A stretch of 64,000 nt of DNA. It comes from an uncultured Gammaproteobacteria bacterium (GTDB lineage: Bacteria > Pseudomonadota > Gammaproteobacteria > UBA6429 > Thiohalophilaceae). Positions 42,396 through 51,590 of this stretch are shown piece by piece. Made by a program: the position numbers and the translations under genes. The DNA is taken from assembly GCA_937967995.1 (NCBI GenBank), contig CALBTB010000009.1:124001-188000 (forward strand), read 5' to 3'. Numbering within the stretch: position 1 is the first letter of the stretch; every line of letters starts with the position of its first letter. The notes under the pieces are model-generated. The model did not search any database. It saw only the letters and a list, made by a program, of their open reading frames with translations, and was not told where the DNA came from.

Positions 42396-43582
42396 AAGTT
42401 CTAATTTGCACAGTATTTGACATAGATGTTCCCTGCGCCGGGTTGAATCGCCTTACTAGAATGTCTAAAGCTCTGAAGCTCAATGGTATTCAGTCTTTAA
42501 TTGCACTAGGTTCTGGATCATCAGACATGTCTGGACAGGCCTGGAAGTATTTTGTTGAACAGAAGCAAGAATATGTTTTTTTTGATAAAACTTTATTCAC
42601 GGTTAAAAGGCATTGTAACGCGATGAAGATAGCAGCTACAGCCGCTAAATTTTATAACAAACATCTTTCTGAAATTATACATCAGTTAAATATAGAAGGA
42701 GTTATTGTTTACTCACCACAATATCAACTGCTCAAACCATTTTTTGAAATCTGTAAACAAAATAATGTTTTCATCCTTGCGGATTGCGGCGAAAATTATT
42801 CAATATCAATAAGGCATTTATTGAATGGAGTCATATATCAGCAATTTATGTTTAAAAAGTATCAAATGAGAAAATTGGATGGAGCATTAATTTCAAGCCC
42901 AAAATGGATGGGGCACACAACAAATGCAAAAGTCCCATCATGTATAGTGCCAGGCTTTTTAGAACCGAACAATTGTTATAGAAAATCTAAAAGCGTCAAA
43001 TCCAACAAACTAATTATTACTCTAATGGGAAGATTTGCTGGTAGAGAGAAACCATTAGTTATTATTAAAGCATTAAAAATTTGTAAGCAGAACAATTTAA
43101 ATTTTGAGGTAAATTTACTGGGGACTGGCTCGAGTGGCTTGATCGAGGACTATTGGCTTAAGAAATTAACAAGTGATTCAGATATTAGTGATGACATAAG
43201 TGTTAAAGGGTTTGTATCGAATAATCAAAGAAACGAGATATTGAGCACAAGCGATATATTTATAATGCTACGGCCGCCAAATAGAGAAACTGAGTATTTA
43301 TATCCATCAAGAGTCACTGAGTATTTGTATAGTGGAAATCCAGTTATTTTAACAGACGCACCATCTTTGAATGTATTTTTTCAGCAGGGAGAAGGTGCTT
43401 ATTTTATATCAAGTAAAAATGATAGCAACGAACTTGCGCAATTGATTATAAAACTAGCAGAGAATCCTATGGAAAGATTCGAGAATGGCAAAAGAGGACG
43501 TGCCTATGCTATTAAGAATTTTTCCATAGATGTCATGGGAAAGAGGCTCTCAGAATTCATAAACGTTATTACTACTAAATAA
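42392..43582 (+). CDS. Glycosyltransferase family 4-like
   Basis: A 396-residue GT-B protein. The N-terminal acceptor domain begins VLICTVFDIDVPCAGLNR, and the C-terminal donor domain has LIITLMGRFAGREKPLVIIKAL, LLGTGSSG, VKGFVSNNQRNEILSTSDIF and RVTEYLYSGNPVILTDA, which is the usual GT4 E-x7-E-like region. It adds one sugar of the repeat unit; donor unknown. It is coupled by a 4-base overlap to the upstream gene. Confidence 0.8.
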   Translation: MKVLICTVFDIDVPCAGLNRLTRMSKALKLNGIQSLIALGSGSSDMSGQAWKYFVEQKQEYVFFDKTLFTVKRHCNAMKIAATAAKFYNKHLSEIIHQLNIEGVIVYSPQYQLLKPFFEICKQNNVFILADCGENYSISIRHLLNGVIYQQFMFKKYQMRKLDGALISSPKWMGHTTNAKVPSCIVPGFLEPNNCYRKSKSVKSNKLIITLMGRFAGREKPLVIIKALKICKQNNLNFEVNLLGTGSSGLIEDYWLKKLTSDSDISDDISVKGFVSNNQRNEILSTSDIFIMLRPPNRETEYLYPSRVTEYLYSGNPVILTDAPSLNVFFQQGEGAYFISSKNDSNELAQLIIKLAENPMERFENGKRGRAYAIKNFSIDVMGKRLSEFINVITTK

Positions 43583-44023
43583 TGAATATATAATAGTGTT
43601 TATTTACAATCTAGAATATCAGATTTTCAGTTTCTGGAAAGGCTTTGATTTGACTGGCTTTTGGTAATTTAGAACGTTCTTAGGCAGGGTGAGTCGATAA
43701 CTATTATGAGCGCATGGGTTCTTAAATTACCATGAACTAAATACTACTGAGATGCTTAAAGAGTCTAGATTTCATAATGACAACACGTTCGTTCATTTTA
43801 TTATCATCTATTGCTGGATTCTATAGCCTAACATTTTTATGTTGATAAAAAGTAATGTATTAATTCCGTTATAATTGCGGCATATGACAGAAAATATTAC
43901 ATCAGATGTATATGAATGCTGTATATTGAGTAATCTTTATTGGTATATCACAAAATTAATCATCGTCAAGAATTGCATGGTAAACAAGTGCAGTATCGAA
44001 GATTAAGTTATTAGAGACTTTGT
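43583..44023. other. AT-rich intergenic region
   Basis: 441 bases without a plausible gene or strong hairpin terminator. It separates two groups of island genes and may contain an internal promoter, but no box pair stands out. Confidence 0.6.
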
Positions 44024-45055
44024 ATGACATATGTTTGTTTTGCTGCATCACCACTGCACCTTATGTGCATTAAAGAGTTGGCCAACCTTCATGAAGAAGA
44101 TTGCTTTGTCACGTATTGCTTCGTACAAGATCGTGGAGGTATATTGTATAAGCAAATTATCCGTACTATTGAGTTGTTGGATTTGGGTAATGTCTTTGAA
44201 GTTGTTATGCCAAGAATAAAGGCAGTCCAAATATTGAGAAGGATTATGTTTGCTTATTCTTTGTTTTATAAATATCGGAATAAGTTTACAACGTTTGTAA
44301 TATTGGACTTTCGAAATACTTTTATGCACTTTTTAAGGAGATTGTTTCCTGATTCTAGATTTCTTCTAATTGATGATGGGTTCGCTACATATGAGGCATA
44401 TCATAAGTACATGAAAGATGGTTATTTCTTGCCTTACCTTCAGTATAGAGGTGTTATGGGGAGTATTAATAAGTATATACATTTTGGGTCTAAGTATAAC
44501 TATCTTCTCCATAAAGAGATTGGTATATATACAATATATGCAAAAGAACTGGGGTTGAGTGGCAATTCATATAATGATTTGAGATTTGTTCGTAAACTTT
44601 CTGAGGCTGTAATGCAAGGTTATTCGGATACATTAGTATACTTTGCTGGAGCAAGATTGACAGAAAAAGGCGTATTAAAAATCGATGAAGAGGTCGAAGT
44701 AATAGAGAAGGTAAATAATTATTGGGCGGAGCAAGGAAAAAAAATGATATATGTAGGAAAGCGTGTAGGGAAAGGCACTATTTCAGAAAAGAAAATGAAA
44801 TGTATACAGGAAAAATCTATACCCATTATTTTTTTTGATTTGCCACTAGAGCTTGCGTTGATCGAGGCTAAACCCAAAAAAATACCAACCTCTATTTGTT
44901 CTTTCGGTTCAACATTAAATAAAACCCTTCCGATGATATACCAAAAAATGGACGCTTATCTGGTTGAAATAGATGACGTGTTAAAAAGATCATCTATTTG
45001 TGGTACCGGAGATATAAAGGATGCACAGATAGAGGTGAAAAAGTATTTACTGTGA
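44024..45055 (+). CDS. Sialyltransferase-like glycosyltransferase (GT52/polysialyltransferase-type fold, tentative)
   Basis: A 343-residue protein with an N-terminal strand YVCFAASPLHLMCIKELA, a central LIDDGFATYEAY (the D-D/E-G segment seen in bacterial sialyltransferases) and a late SICSFGSTLNKTLPMIY, resembling the S-S/T-L donor loop of GT52 and polysialyltransferase enzymes. This fits the presence of a CMP-nonulosonate pathway just upstream, making it the candidate nonulosonate transferase. The match is by motif flavour only. Confidence 0.5.
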   Translation: MTYVCFAASPLHLMCIKELANLHEEDCFVTYCFVQDRGGILYKQIIRTIELLDLGNVFEVVMPRIKAVQILRRIMFAYSLFYKYRNKFTTFVILDFRNTFMHFLRRLFPDSRFLLIDDGFATYEAYHKYMKDGYFLPYLQYRGVMGSINKYIHFGSKYNYLLHKEIGIYTIYAKELGLSGNSYNDLRFVRKLSEAVMQGYSDTLVYFAGARLTEKGVLKIDEEVEVIEKVNNYWAEQGKKMIYVGKRVGKGTISEKKMKCIQEKSIPIIFFDLPLELALIEAKPKKIPTSICSFGSTLNKTLPMIYQKMDAYLVEIDDVLKRSSICGTGDIKDAQIEVKKYLL

Positions 45056-45139
45056 GTAATGAAGTTAGTGTCATTTTTAAATGTTTTTGGCCTGGTGGTT
45101 TTAATTGTTGATGTTGAACTCTATAGTGTAAATAATTGA

Positions 45140-46024
45140 ATGAAGAACTCGATATTCAAAATACTTAAACAGCTCAATCTCACTTCTTCTGAAACTCGTA
45201 GTCTATTCAATGATCGAACCAGGGATATTGATGATTTAAAGGTTTGGAAAGATGAAGTTAGTGGGGTCATATATATTGATGATTTCTATACAGGTGATAA
45301 AACATATGTAGAAGGAAATTACAGAAATGAAAAGCAGTTGACGATGCAGGCTGGCCCGCCTGATTTCGAAAGTTTTATGGATGCAAAGCGTAGATTTGAT
45401 TCAACCTTTCAGTTTGTTGCAGGGAAAAGAATTATTGATTATGGTTGTGGCAGCGGTGATTTCTTGCGCCTTGTAAAGGATTATTGTACTAGCGTTTGCG
45501 GCATAGAGCTTCAGGAAAGCTATGTTAATGCGTTGAATTCAGTTGGTATTCCTTGTAAGAGTAGTTTGGATCAACTTGACAATAAGTCAATTGATATTTG
45601 CGTGTCCTTTCATGTTATCGAGCATCTTCCAAATCCGATACAGACACTAACTGAACTGAAAGAAAAGATAGTTAGTGGTGGAATGATTTTGATAGAAGTT
45701 CCTCATGCAAACGATTTTTTATTGACTACTTTATCGAGTGATGAGTTTAAACAATTTACATTATGGAGTCAGCATCTCGTACTCCATACTAGAGAGTCAT
45801 TACGTCGTATGTTGGAGTTTGTGGGATTCCACGATATTCAAATAGATGGGGTGCAACGTTATCCGCTTTCTAACCATTTGAACTGGTTAGCTCATGGTAA
45901 GGCTGGAGGGCACAAGATGCCACTTTCACTAATTGATTCTCCAAGTCTAACGAAAGCTTACTCAGACTCATTAGCAAGACTTGATGTTACTGATACGCTT
46001 GTTGCTATTGCCAGAGTTTATTAA
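45140..46024 (+). CDS. Class I SAM-dependent methyltransferase
   Basis: A 294-residue methyltransferase. Motif I is IIDYGCGSGDFLRLV, motif II CGIELQE, and the post-I segment VSFHVIEHLPNPIQTL is typical of the Methyltransf_11/23 group found in O-antigen loci. The C-terminal WSQHLVLHTRESLRRMLEFVGF matches sugar and hydroxyl methyltransferases. Substrate unknown. It stands alone, with gaps of 84 and 231 bases to its neighbours. Confidence 0.82.
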   Translation: MKNSIFKILKQLNLTSSETRSLFNDRTRDIDDLKVWKDEVSGVIYIDDFYTGDKTYVEGNYRNEKQLTMQAGPPDFESFMDAKRRFDSTFQFVAGKRIIDYGCGSGDFLRLVKDYCTSVCGIELQESYVNALNSVGIPCKSSLDQLDNKSIDICVSFHVIEHLPNPIQTLTELKEKIVSGGMILIEVPHANDFLLTTLSSDEFKQFTLWSQHLVLHTRESLRRMLEFVGFHDIQIDGVQRYPLSNHLNWLAHGKAGGHKMPLSLIDSPSLTKAYSDSLARLDVTDTLVAIARVY

Positions 46025-46255
46025 CTAATGAATTGCTGGCGCCTGCTTCCAAAAGAAGACATCTTAGTGGTGAAATCTTATCTAAAGACACATAAGAAAA
46101 TAAAACTTTAAAGAAATACGTTATCCCCTTTATAAAGAATTTATTATGATCCTGGTCAGGAATATATAGAATATAATGCTTTCTATAAAATACCGATATT
46201 AGGTACAATAGATTTTTTTAAAACATTTTATGCAAACTAACATATAATTAAAGAA

Positions 46256-47386
46256 ATGACTAATTATAATCACAATGAAGAGATATTCTGGTGTACTAAC
46301 TGTTTAAATGCATCTACTCGGCCCCGAATAGAGTTTGATGAGAGAGGTTGGTGTAATGCCTGTCAGTGGATGGAAACAAAACAACAAATGGACTGGACTG
46401 ACAGGAAAAAGGAATTACAAAAAACAGTTGAGTATTGCCGTTCACATTCATCAGAATTTGACTGCCTGGTACCAGTTAGTGGCGGCAAAGATGGCTCCAG
46501 TGTGTCTTATAAATTAAAACATAAATATGGTCTTAATCCCCTGGCTGTAACCATTGCCCCTCCCTTATCTCTTGAGTTAGGAGATAAAAATCTTCAAAAC
46601 TTTATTGATAGCGGATATACACATATAAGAATATCCCCTGACCCAGAAGCGATGAGATTATTAAATCGTATAGGATTTGAGACTAGAGGCTTTCCATATT
46701 ATGGATGGCTAACAGCTATATTTTCTGGAGTTGTAAGGACTGCTCTTAATTATAATATTCCTATGATTTTTTATGGGGAAGATGGTGAAGTTGAATACGG
46801 CGGGCTGTCGAATACAAAAGATGATTTTGTTTTTGATATTGATTATATGCGTAAGATATATCTTGATGCAGGCCATGATGAAGTACTCTCTGCGTCCGGT
46901 TTGTCAGACTCACAGTTGTATTTCTTTCGTTTTCCTGGCGAAGATGATTTAAAAAAAGTAGGAGTTAAGGCCACGCACTGGTCAAACTATGAGAACTGGG
47001 ATCCATATAAAAACTATCTAATCGCAAAAGAGCATTGTGGTCTTCAGGAAGCAAATGATAGTAATAGCGGTACCTTTACAAACTTTGCTCAAAATGATCA
47101 GGCGTTATATGCACTACATACTTACTTGATGTATCTGAAATACGGCTTTGGGCGAGCAACTCAGGATGCCGGAATAGAAATTCGCCGTGGAGCTATGACA
47201 AGGGATCAAGGATTGAATCTTGTGCGTTTGTATGATGGGCATTATCCTGAAGATTTTATAGAAACCTATCTTAATTATTACCAGATGACACAAGAAGAAT
47301 TTGATTCTGTGCTTGATAAGTGGGCAAATAGGGATTTGTTCATAAAGGAAAAAGGGCGTTGGCAACCTTTATTTAATGTTAAATGA
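46256..47386 (+). CDS. N-acetyl sugar amidotransferase (WbpG/PseA family)
   Basis: A 376-residue PP-loop protein. Zinc-type cysteines CTNC (13,16) and CNAC (33,36) are followed by the ATP pyrophosphatase loop VSGGKDGS (74-81) and FYGEDGEVEYGG. It activates the carbonyl of an N-acetyl sugar with ATP and replaces the oxygen with ammonia to form an acetamidino group. The ammonia comes from the HisH/HisF-like pair encoded directly downstream (4-base overlap), the same trio as wbpG-hisH2-hisF2 of P. aeruginosa O5-type loci. The target may be the nonulosonic acid or a mannuronic-type sugar. Confidence 0.9.
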   Translation: MTNYNHNEEIFWCTNCLNASTRPRIEFDERGWCNACQWMETKQQMDWTDRKKELQKTVEYCRSHSSEFDCLVPVSGGKDGSSVSYKLKHKYGLNPLAVTIAPPLSLELGDKNLQNFIDSGYTHIRISPDPEAMRLLNRIGFETRGFPYYGWLTAIFSGVVRTALNYNIPMIFYGEDGEVEYGGLSNTKDDFVFDIDYMRKIYLDAGHDEVLSASGLSDSQLYFFRFPGEDDLKKVGVKATHWSNYENWDPYKNYLIAKEHCGLQEANDSNSGTFTNFAQNDQALYALHTYLMYLKYGFGRATQDAGIEIRRGAMTRDQGLNLVRLYDGHYPEDFIETYLNYYQMTQEEFDSVLDKWANRDLFIKEKGRWQPLFNVK

Positions 47387-48018
47387 ATAAAACTCATAAG
47401 GTCGCCGTTATTGATTACGGAATGGGTAATGTGTGGTCGGTGGTGAGCGCCTTAAAGTATCTTGGTGCAGAGGTAGATCTGGTTAAAGATCCTGATCTTC
47501 TGTCAAATTATCGCTATTTAGTATTACCTGGTGTAGGCTCATTCAAAAAAGGAATGGAGCGTTTGCGACAAGGTGCTTTGGATCAGGCAATTGTAGATTG
47601 TGTAAAACATTATGGTGCAAATATATTGGGCATATGTCTAGGTATGCAATTATTAGTATCCAAAGGAATGGAACATGGCGAAACTGATGGATTGGGATTA
47701 CTTCCTGGGGTAGTCGATAGATTTACAAAAACTGAACTACAGGGTAATAAAATTCCACACGTTGGTTTTAATGCAATCAAGATAAGCAAATCGAGCGGCT
47801 TATTTACAGATATACCTGATTATTCAAATTTTTACTTCACCCATTCTTACCGTTTATTAGCTACTAATGTGCCTGTAACGCGCAGTGCTTTATGTTCCTA
47901 TGGCATTGATTTTCTTGCTGCATTTGAAGTAGATAATATTTGCGGAGCTCAGTTTCATCCTGAGAAGAGCCAAACAAATGGATTAATAATGTTAAGAAAC
48001 TTCTTTAAATATGTATAG
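47383..48018 (+). CDS. hisH: HisH-like glutamine amidotransferase of the amidination system
   Basis: A 211-residue class I glutamine amidotransferase: DYGMGNVWSV at the N-terminus, nucleophile Cys85 in GICLGMQLL, and His192/Glu194 in GAQFHPEKS. It hydrolyses glutamine and channels ammonia. Because it overlaps the WbpG/PseA-like gene and no other his genes are present, it is the accessory HisH2-type paralogue rather than the histidine-pathway enzyme. Confidence 0.9.
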   Translation: MNKTHKVAVIDYGMGNVWSVVSALKYLGAEVDLVKDPDLLSNYRYLVLPGVGSFKKGMERLRQGALDQAIVDCVKHYGANILGICLGMQLLVSKGMEHGETDGLGLLPGVVDRFTKTELQGNKIPHVGFNAIKISKSSGLFTDIPDYSNFYFTHSYRLLATNVPVTRSALCSYGIDFLAAFEVDNICGAQFHPEKSQTNGLIMLRNFFKYV

Positions 48019-48037
48019 AAGATTCAGGGGATAGTGA

Positions 48038-48847
48038 TTGCATAAGAAAAGATTAATTTTTACTCTTTTATATGAGAGTGGATCTTTTATGTTAAGCAGA
48101 AACTTTCGTCTGCAGAAAGTTGGAAACTATGAGTGGTTAAAAAAGAATTATAACTTTTCAAAAATTTCATTTTCTATAGACGAGTTAATAATACTCGATG
48201 TTTCAAGAAATAAACAGGGAACAGAAGAGTTCTATGAATATGTTGGCTTGTTAACTGAAGAGTGTTTTGTACCTATAGCGGCCGGTGGCGGTGTTAGAGA
48301 CCTTGAGCAAGCTCGTAAGCTATTGCAATCAGGTGCTGATAAAGTGGTTGTTAATACTTTACTGGTGGAGAATTCTGATGTAATTAAAGATATTGTTCGT
48401 GAGTTTGGCCAACAATGTACGGTAGCCTCTATTGACGTTAAAAAGTCAGACTCCGGTTATAAAGTTTGGACTCATAATGGATGTATTCAACAGTCAGAAC
48501 CTTTGGAGTATTGGATTGAATCGGCCGCAAACCTTCCTGTCGGAGAAATATATCTGAACTCTATTGATCGTGATGGTACTGGGCATGGTTATCAATTCGA
48601 TTTAATAAAACATATTCCCCAAGGAATTAGCGTTCCTGTAATTATGGCGGGGGGTGCAGGGCAGTATCTGCATTTAAATGAAGGCTTAAATCACGAATCT
48701 ATTGATGCAGTTGCAACTGCTCATCTATTTAACTTTGTTGGTACGGGCCTCAAAAATGCGAGAATTGAATTAATTAAGAACGGTCATGACTTGCCTGACT
48801 GGGATGTAGATTTGGCGAGTCAGCTTAAGAATATTTTATCTTCCTGA
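48038..48847 (+). CDS. hisF: HisF-like cyclase subunit of the amidination system
   Basis: A 269-residue TIM barrel with a TTG start (48038) preceded by AGGGGAT. HisF features remain: AAGGGVRDLEQARKLLQSGADKVVVN, VASIDVKK, YLNSIDRDGTGHGY and IMAGGAG. The N-terminal strand reads RLIFTLLYESGSF instead of the histidine-pathway IPCLDVKDGRVVKG, so the first catalytic aspartate of the cyclase is missing. That fits a HisF2-type protein that only conducts ammonia to the amidotransferase. Confidence 0.85.
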   Translation: MHKKRLIFTLLYESGSFMLSRNFRLQKVGNYEWLKKNYNFSKISFSIDELIILDVSRNKQGTEEFYEYVGLLTEECFVPIAAGGGVRDLEQARKLLQSGADKVVVNTLLVENSDVIKDIVREFGQQCTVASIDVKKSDSGYKVWTHNGCIQQSEPLEYWIESAANLPVGEIYLNSIDRDGTGHGYQFDLIKHIPQGISVPVIMAGGAGQYLHLNEGLNHESIDAVATAHLFNFVGTGLKNARIELIKNGHDLPDWDVDLASQLKNILSS

Positions 48848-48851
48848 TTTT

Positions 48852-49862
48852 ATGTTCAAAAAAGACACTTCAAAACCAGTTTATCCTTTAACAAGGGCTG
48901 GACAAAATATAGCTTCAAACATTGTAGTCATTGACGGATTCTCAAGTTCAGGAAAAAGTATGGTAAGTCCTATTTTTGGCTATCTTGATAAGACAGAGCA
49001 GTGGCAAGTGTGGTATGAATATGAATATTTGTCTATCCTGTACTTTGTTGGTGAGCTATCAACCCAGTCTGCATCAGCTTTATTAAAGCTACAAGCTGAT
49101 CGTCATCTCTATTACTTGATGATTGGTCGCAATGTTAATTTTCGCAAAACCGATCATTCTTCACCATATTATGATGGTTTGGAAGAAGTTTATTTATCTC
49201 GAATTGAACAAACGGATGGAGACCATGTATTAGATAGAAAAGAGAACAAAGCGTTGATTCTGCCGTTGCATGTCCACTATCTCTTTGGGAGCACAGATAT
49301 ACTGTACAAAGGGTTTGATAAAATCCTAAAATTGTACTTGATTACGATTAGAGATCCTTTTTTTCTGATTGACGCTTGGTTTAATGGCGAATGGCCAAGC
49401 AAGTTATGTGAAAAATCACGTGAATTTCATATATGTTGTGAATGTGATGAAGGCACTGTACCGTGGTTTGCAATAAACTACGCAAAAGAATACCTGTCAG
49501 CAAATGAGCTCGAGAAATCCATATTGACTGTTTTTAATTACTATTCTGGCGTAAAAAAAATGTATAGTTCTTTATCAGAAATAGACTTGGCAAAGACTCT
49601 TGTTATTGAGCATGAAGAGTTTGCGGTTCGGCCTGAGCCATATATAGACCATATATGTAATATTCTTAATACATCCAGAAGTAATCGTTTTAATGACATT
49701 ATGAAAAAATTGTCTCTTCCAAGAGAAACCATCGATTATTTAGGTTATGAAGCATTCTTAATTAAATATAAAAATAACCTATCTTATAGGTATGTAGCCA
49801 TGCTAGAAAAGTTGGAAACTTTATATACTTTGCTGAAGTCTGATATTAAGGCATCTCAATAA
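48852..49862 (+). CDS. P-loop NTPase-like protein of unknown function
   Basis: A 336-residue soluble protein with a Walker A motif GFSSSGKS (29-36) after a beta strand IVVIDG. No clear Walker B is visible. Later segments (LYLITIRDPFFLIDAWFNGEWP, split by the helix) recall the sulfotransferase or kinase superfamily, where an R-D-P turn contacts the nucleotide. I do not recognise a family. It lies 4 bases after the hisF-like gene and before the aldolase fusion, so a sugar kinase or sulfotransferase role is possible but not supported further. Confidence 0.5.
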   Translation: MFKKDTSKPVYPLTRAGQNIASNIVVIDGFSSSGKSMVSPIFGYLDKTEQWQVWYEYEYLSILYFVGELSTQSASALLKLQADRHLYYLMIGRNVNFRKTDHSSPYYDGLEEVYLSRIEQTDGDHVLDRKENKALILPLHVHYLFGSTDILYKGFDKILKLYLITIRDPFFLIDAWFNGEWPSKLCEKSREFHICCECDEGTVPWFAINYAKEYLSANELEKSILTVFNYYSGVKKMYSSLSEIDLAKTLVIEHEEFAVRPEPYIDHICNILNTSRSNRFNDIMKKLSLPRETIDYLGYEAFLIKYKNNLSYRYVAMLEKLETLYTLLKSDIKASQ

Positions 49863-49940
49863 AAGGGAGTTAGATGAGAGCGTTAGAATTTCGTGTCGTC
49901 ATAGCCAGTTAATATTTAATGCATTATCGAAGAAGTTATT

Positions 49941-51572
49941 ATGAAAAAGCCAATTTCTAAAATAAAGATACTAGATTGTACTCTACGTGATGGAGGCTAT
50001 TATAATAATTGGGACTTTGAACCGAAAACAGTACAACAGTATATCACTGCAATGTCTTTATCCGGAATAGACATGGTGGAAATTGGATTCCGACTCAAAC
50101 CAGCAAATGTTTACTATGGCGCTTTTGCCTATTCAACTGATGAGTATCTGGATAGTCTAAAAATTCCTGAATCTGTAAATTTAGCTGTAATGATAAACGC
50201 ATCCGAATTTCATACTTATCCAAGCGGTGCTGTCAACGCCGTTAATGTATTTTTTAGAGAGGCTTCAAATTCTCCTGTTAGCATGGTAAGAGTAGCATTG
50301 CGGGTCAGTGAAATAGTTGAATCCAAACCAATAATACTTGCTCTGAAATCGCTGGGATACAAGGTTACGGTTAATTTAATGCAAGTTGATGTGTTGAGCA
50401 GTGCAGATATAATCGATGCTGCACAAGAGATTCAAAGCTGGAATTCTGTAGATGTATTCTATTTTGCTGATTCACTAGGCAGTCTTGATCCTGATATTAC
50501 TCGCACTATTATTAAAACTCTTAGGAAAGCATGGAGTGGAGAGCTGGGCTTCCATGCTCATGATAATAAAGGCCAAGCCTTAGTTAATTGTATAGCTGCC
50601 ATTACTTCAGGCGTAACCTGGGTTGATGGTACTATTTTGGGGATGGGTCGTGGAGCGGGTAATGTAAGTACCGAGAGTTTAATTGTTGAGGTAACCAGCA
50701 GAAAATTAGGAGCATATAACCTTAAAGCCTTGTATTCGTTAGTGATGGTCGAATTTAAAGAGCTTCAAAAGAAATATAAATGGGGCCCTAACTTGTTTTA
50801 TCATTTGGCAGCAGTTGAAGGAGTACACCCTACGTATATTCAAGAGTTAATAAATTCAGAGAGATACAATCAAGATGATATATTGGATGCAATCAAGTAC
50901 TTAGGTAGCTCAAATGCTCGTTCATATAATAATGAGATTTTAGGTAACGCGATACTTAACTATGACAGTAATACTAGTATTGGAACTTGGTCGGCCAGTG
51001 GCTATGCGGACGGTAAAGATGTATTGATAATTGGTGCAGGTCCATCAACCATTCGTCATAGCTCGACAATAACTAACTTTATTAATACTAAGAAACCTAT
51101 AGTATTAAGCTTAAATGTAAATCGTGCGATTCAATCAGAACTAGTGACAGCATATGTGGCATGTCATGAATCTAGGATTCTTTTTGAGTCGATCCAGTAT
51201 TCTGATCTAAATCGACCTGTAATATTACCACTAGCCAGAGTCCCGGATAGAATTAAAGCATTATTGGAAGGTGTGGAAATATATGATTATGGCCTAGGCC
51301 TATCGGATGAGAAGATTGAAATAAAAGATACGGGTTGTACATTGCCTTCTACCTTGGCAGTTGCATATGCTATAGCCGTTGCAATTTCATCAGGAGCGAG
51401 GCGAATTATGATGGTTGGCTTTGATGGGTATCCGCCAGGTGATCCGAGGCAGGATGAAATGATTATGCTGCTTGAAAAATTGCATAATCATAAGCCAGAC
51501 ACTCAAATATTAGCTATAACGCCATCAACATATCCCATAATTCAACGTTCTATTTATGAACCTGATCTATAA
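49941..51572 (+). CDS. DRE-TIM aldolase fused to a C-terminal DUF115/Maf-like Rossmann domain
   Basis: A 543-residue fusion. Residues 1 to about 280 form a DRE-TIM metallolyase barrel with LDCTLRDGGYY (11-21), MVEIGFR, YFADSLGSLDP and metal-binding GFHAHDNKG (His205, His207), as in 4-hydroxy-2-oxovalerate aldolases and HMG-CoA lyases. From about residue 350 a second domain begins VLIIGAGPSTIRHSS and includes ACHESRILF and MMVGFDGYPPGDPR, similar to the DUF115/MptE-like fold of motility accessory factors and sialic-acid-linked proteins. It is followed by a KdsB-like cytidylyltransferase and a HAD phosphatase, suggesting synthesis of an ulosonic acid by aldol condensation. Confidence 0.78.
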   Translation: MKKPISKIKILDCTLRDGGYYNNWDFEPKTVQQYITAMSLSGIDMVEIGFRLKPANVYYGAFAYSTDEYLDSLKIPESVNLAVMINASEFHTYPSGAVNAVNVFFREASNSPVSMVRVALRVSEIVESKPIILALKSLGYKVTVNLMQVDVLSSADIIDAAQEIQSWNSVDVFYFADSLGSLDPDITRTIIKTLRKAWSGELGFHAHDNKGQALVNCIAAITSGVTWVDGTILGMGRGAGNVSTESLIVEVTSRKLGAYNLKALYSLVMVEFKELQKKYKWGPNLFYHLAAVEGVHPTYIQELINSERYNQDDILDAIKYLGSSNARSYNNEILGNAILNYDSNTSIGTWSASGYADGKDVLIIGAGPSTIRHSSTITNFINTKKPIVLSLNVNRAIQSELVTAYVACHESRILFESIQYSDLNRPVILPLARVPDRIKALLEGVEIYDYGLGLSDEKIEIKDTGCTLPSTLAVAYAIAVAISSGARRIMMVGFDGYPPGDPRQDEMIMLLEKLHNHKPDTQILAITPSTYPIIQRSIYEPDL

Positions 51573-51590
51573 CAAAGCTGTTAGTTAATA

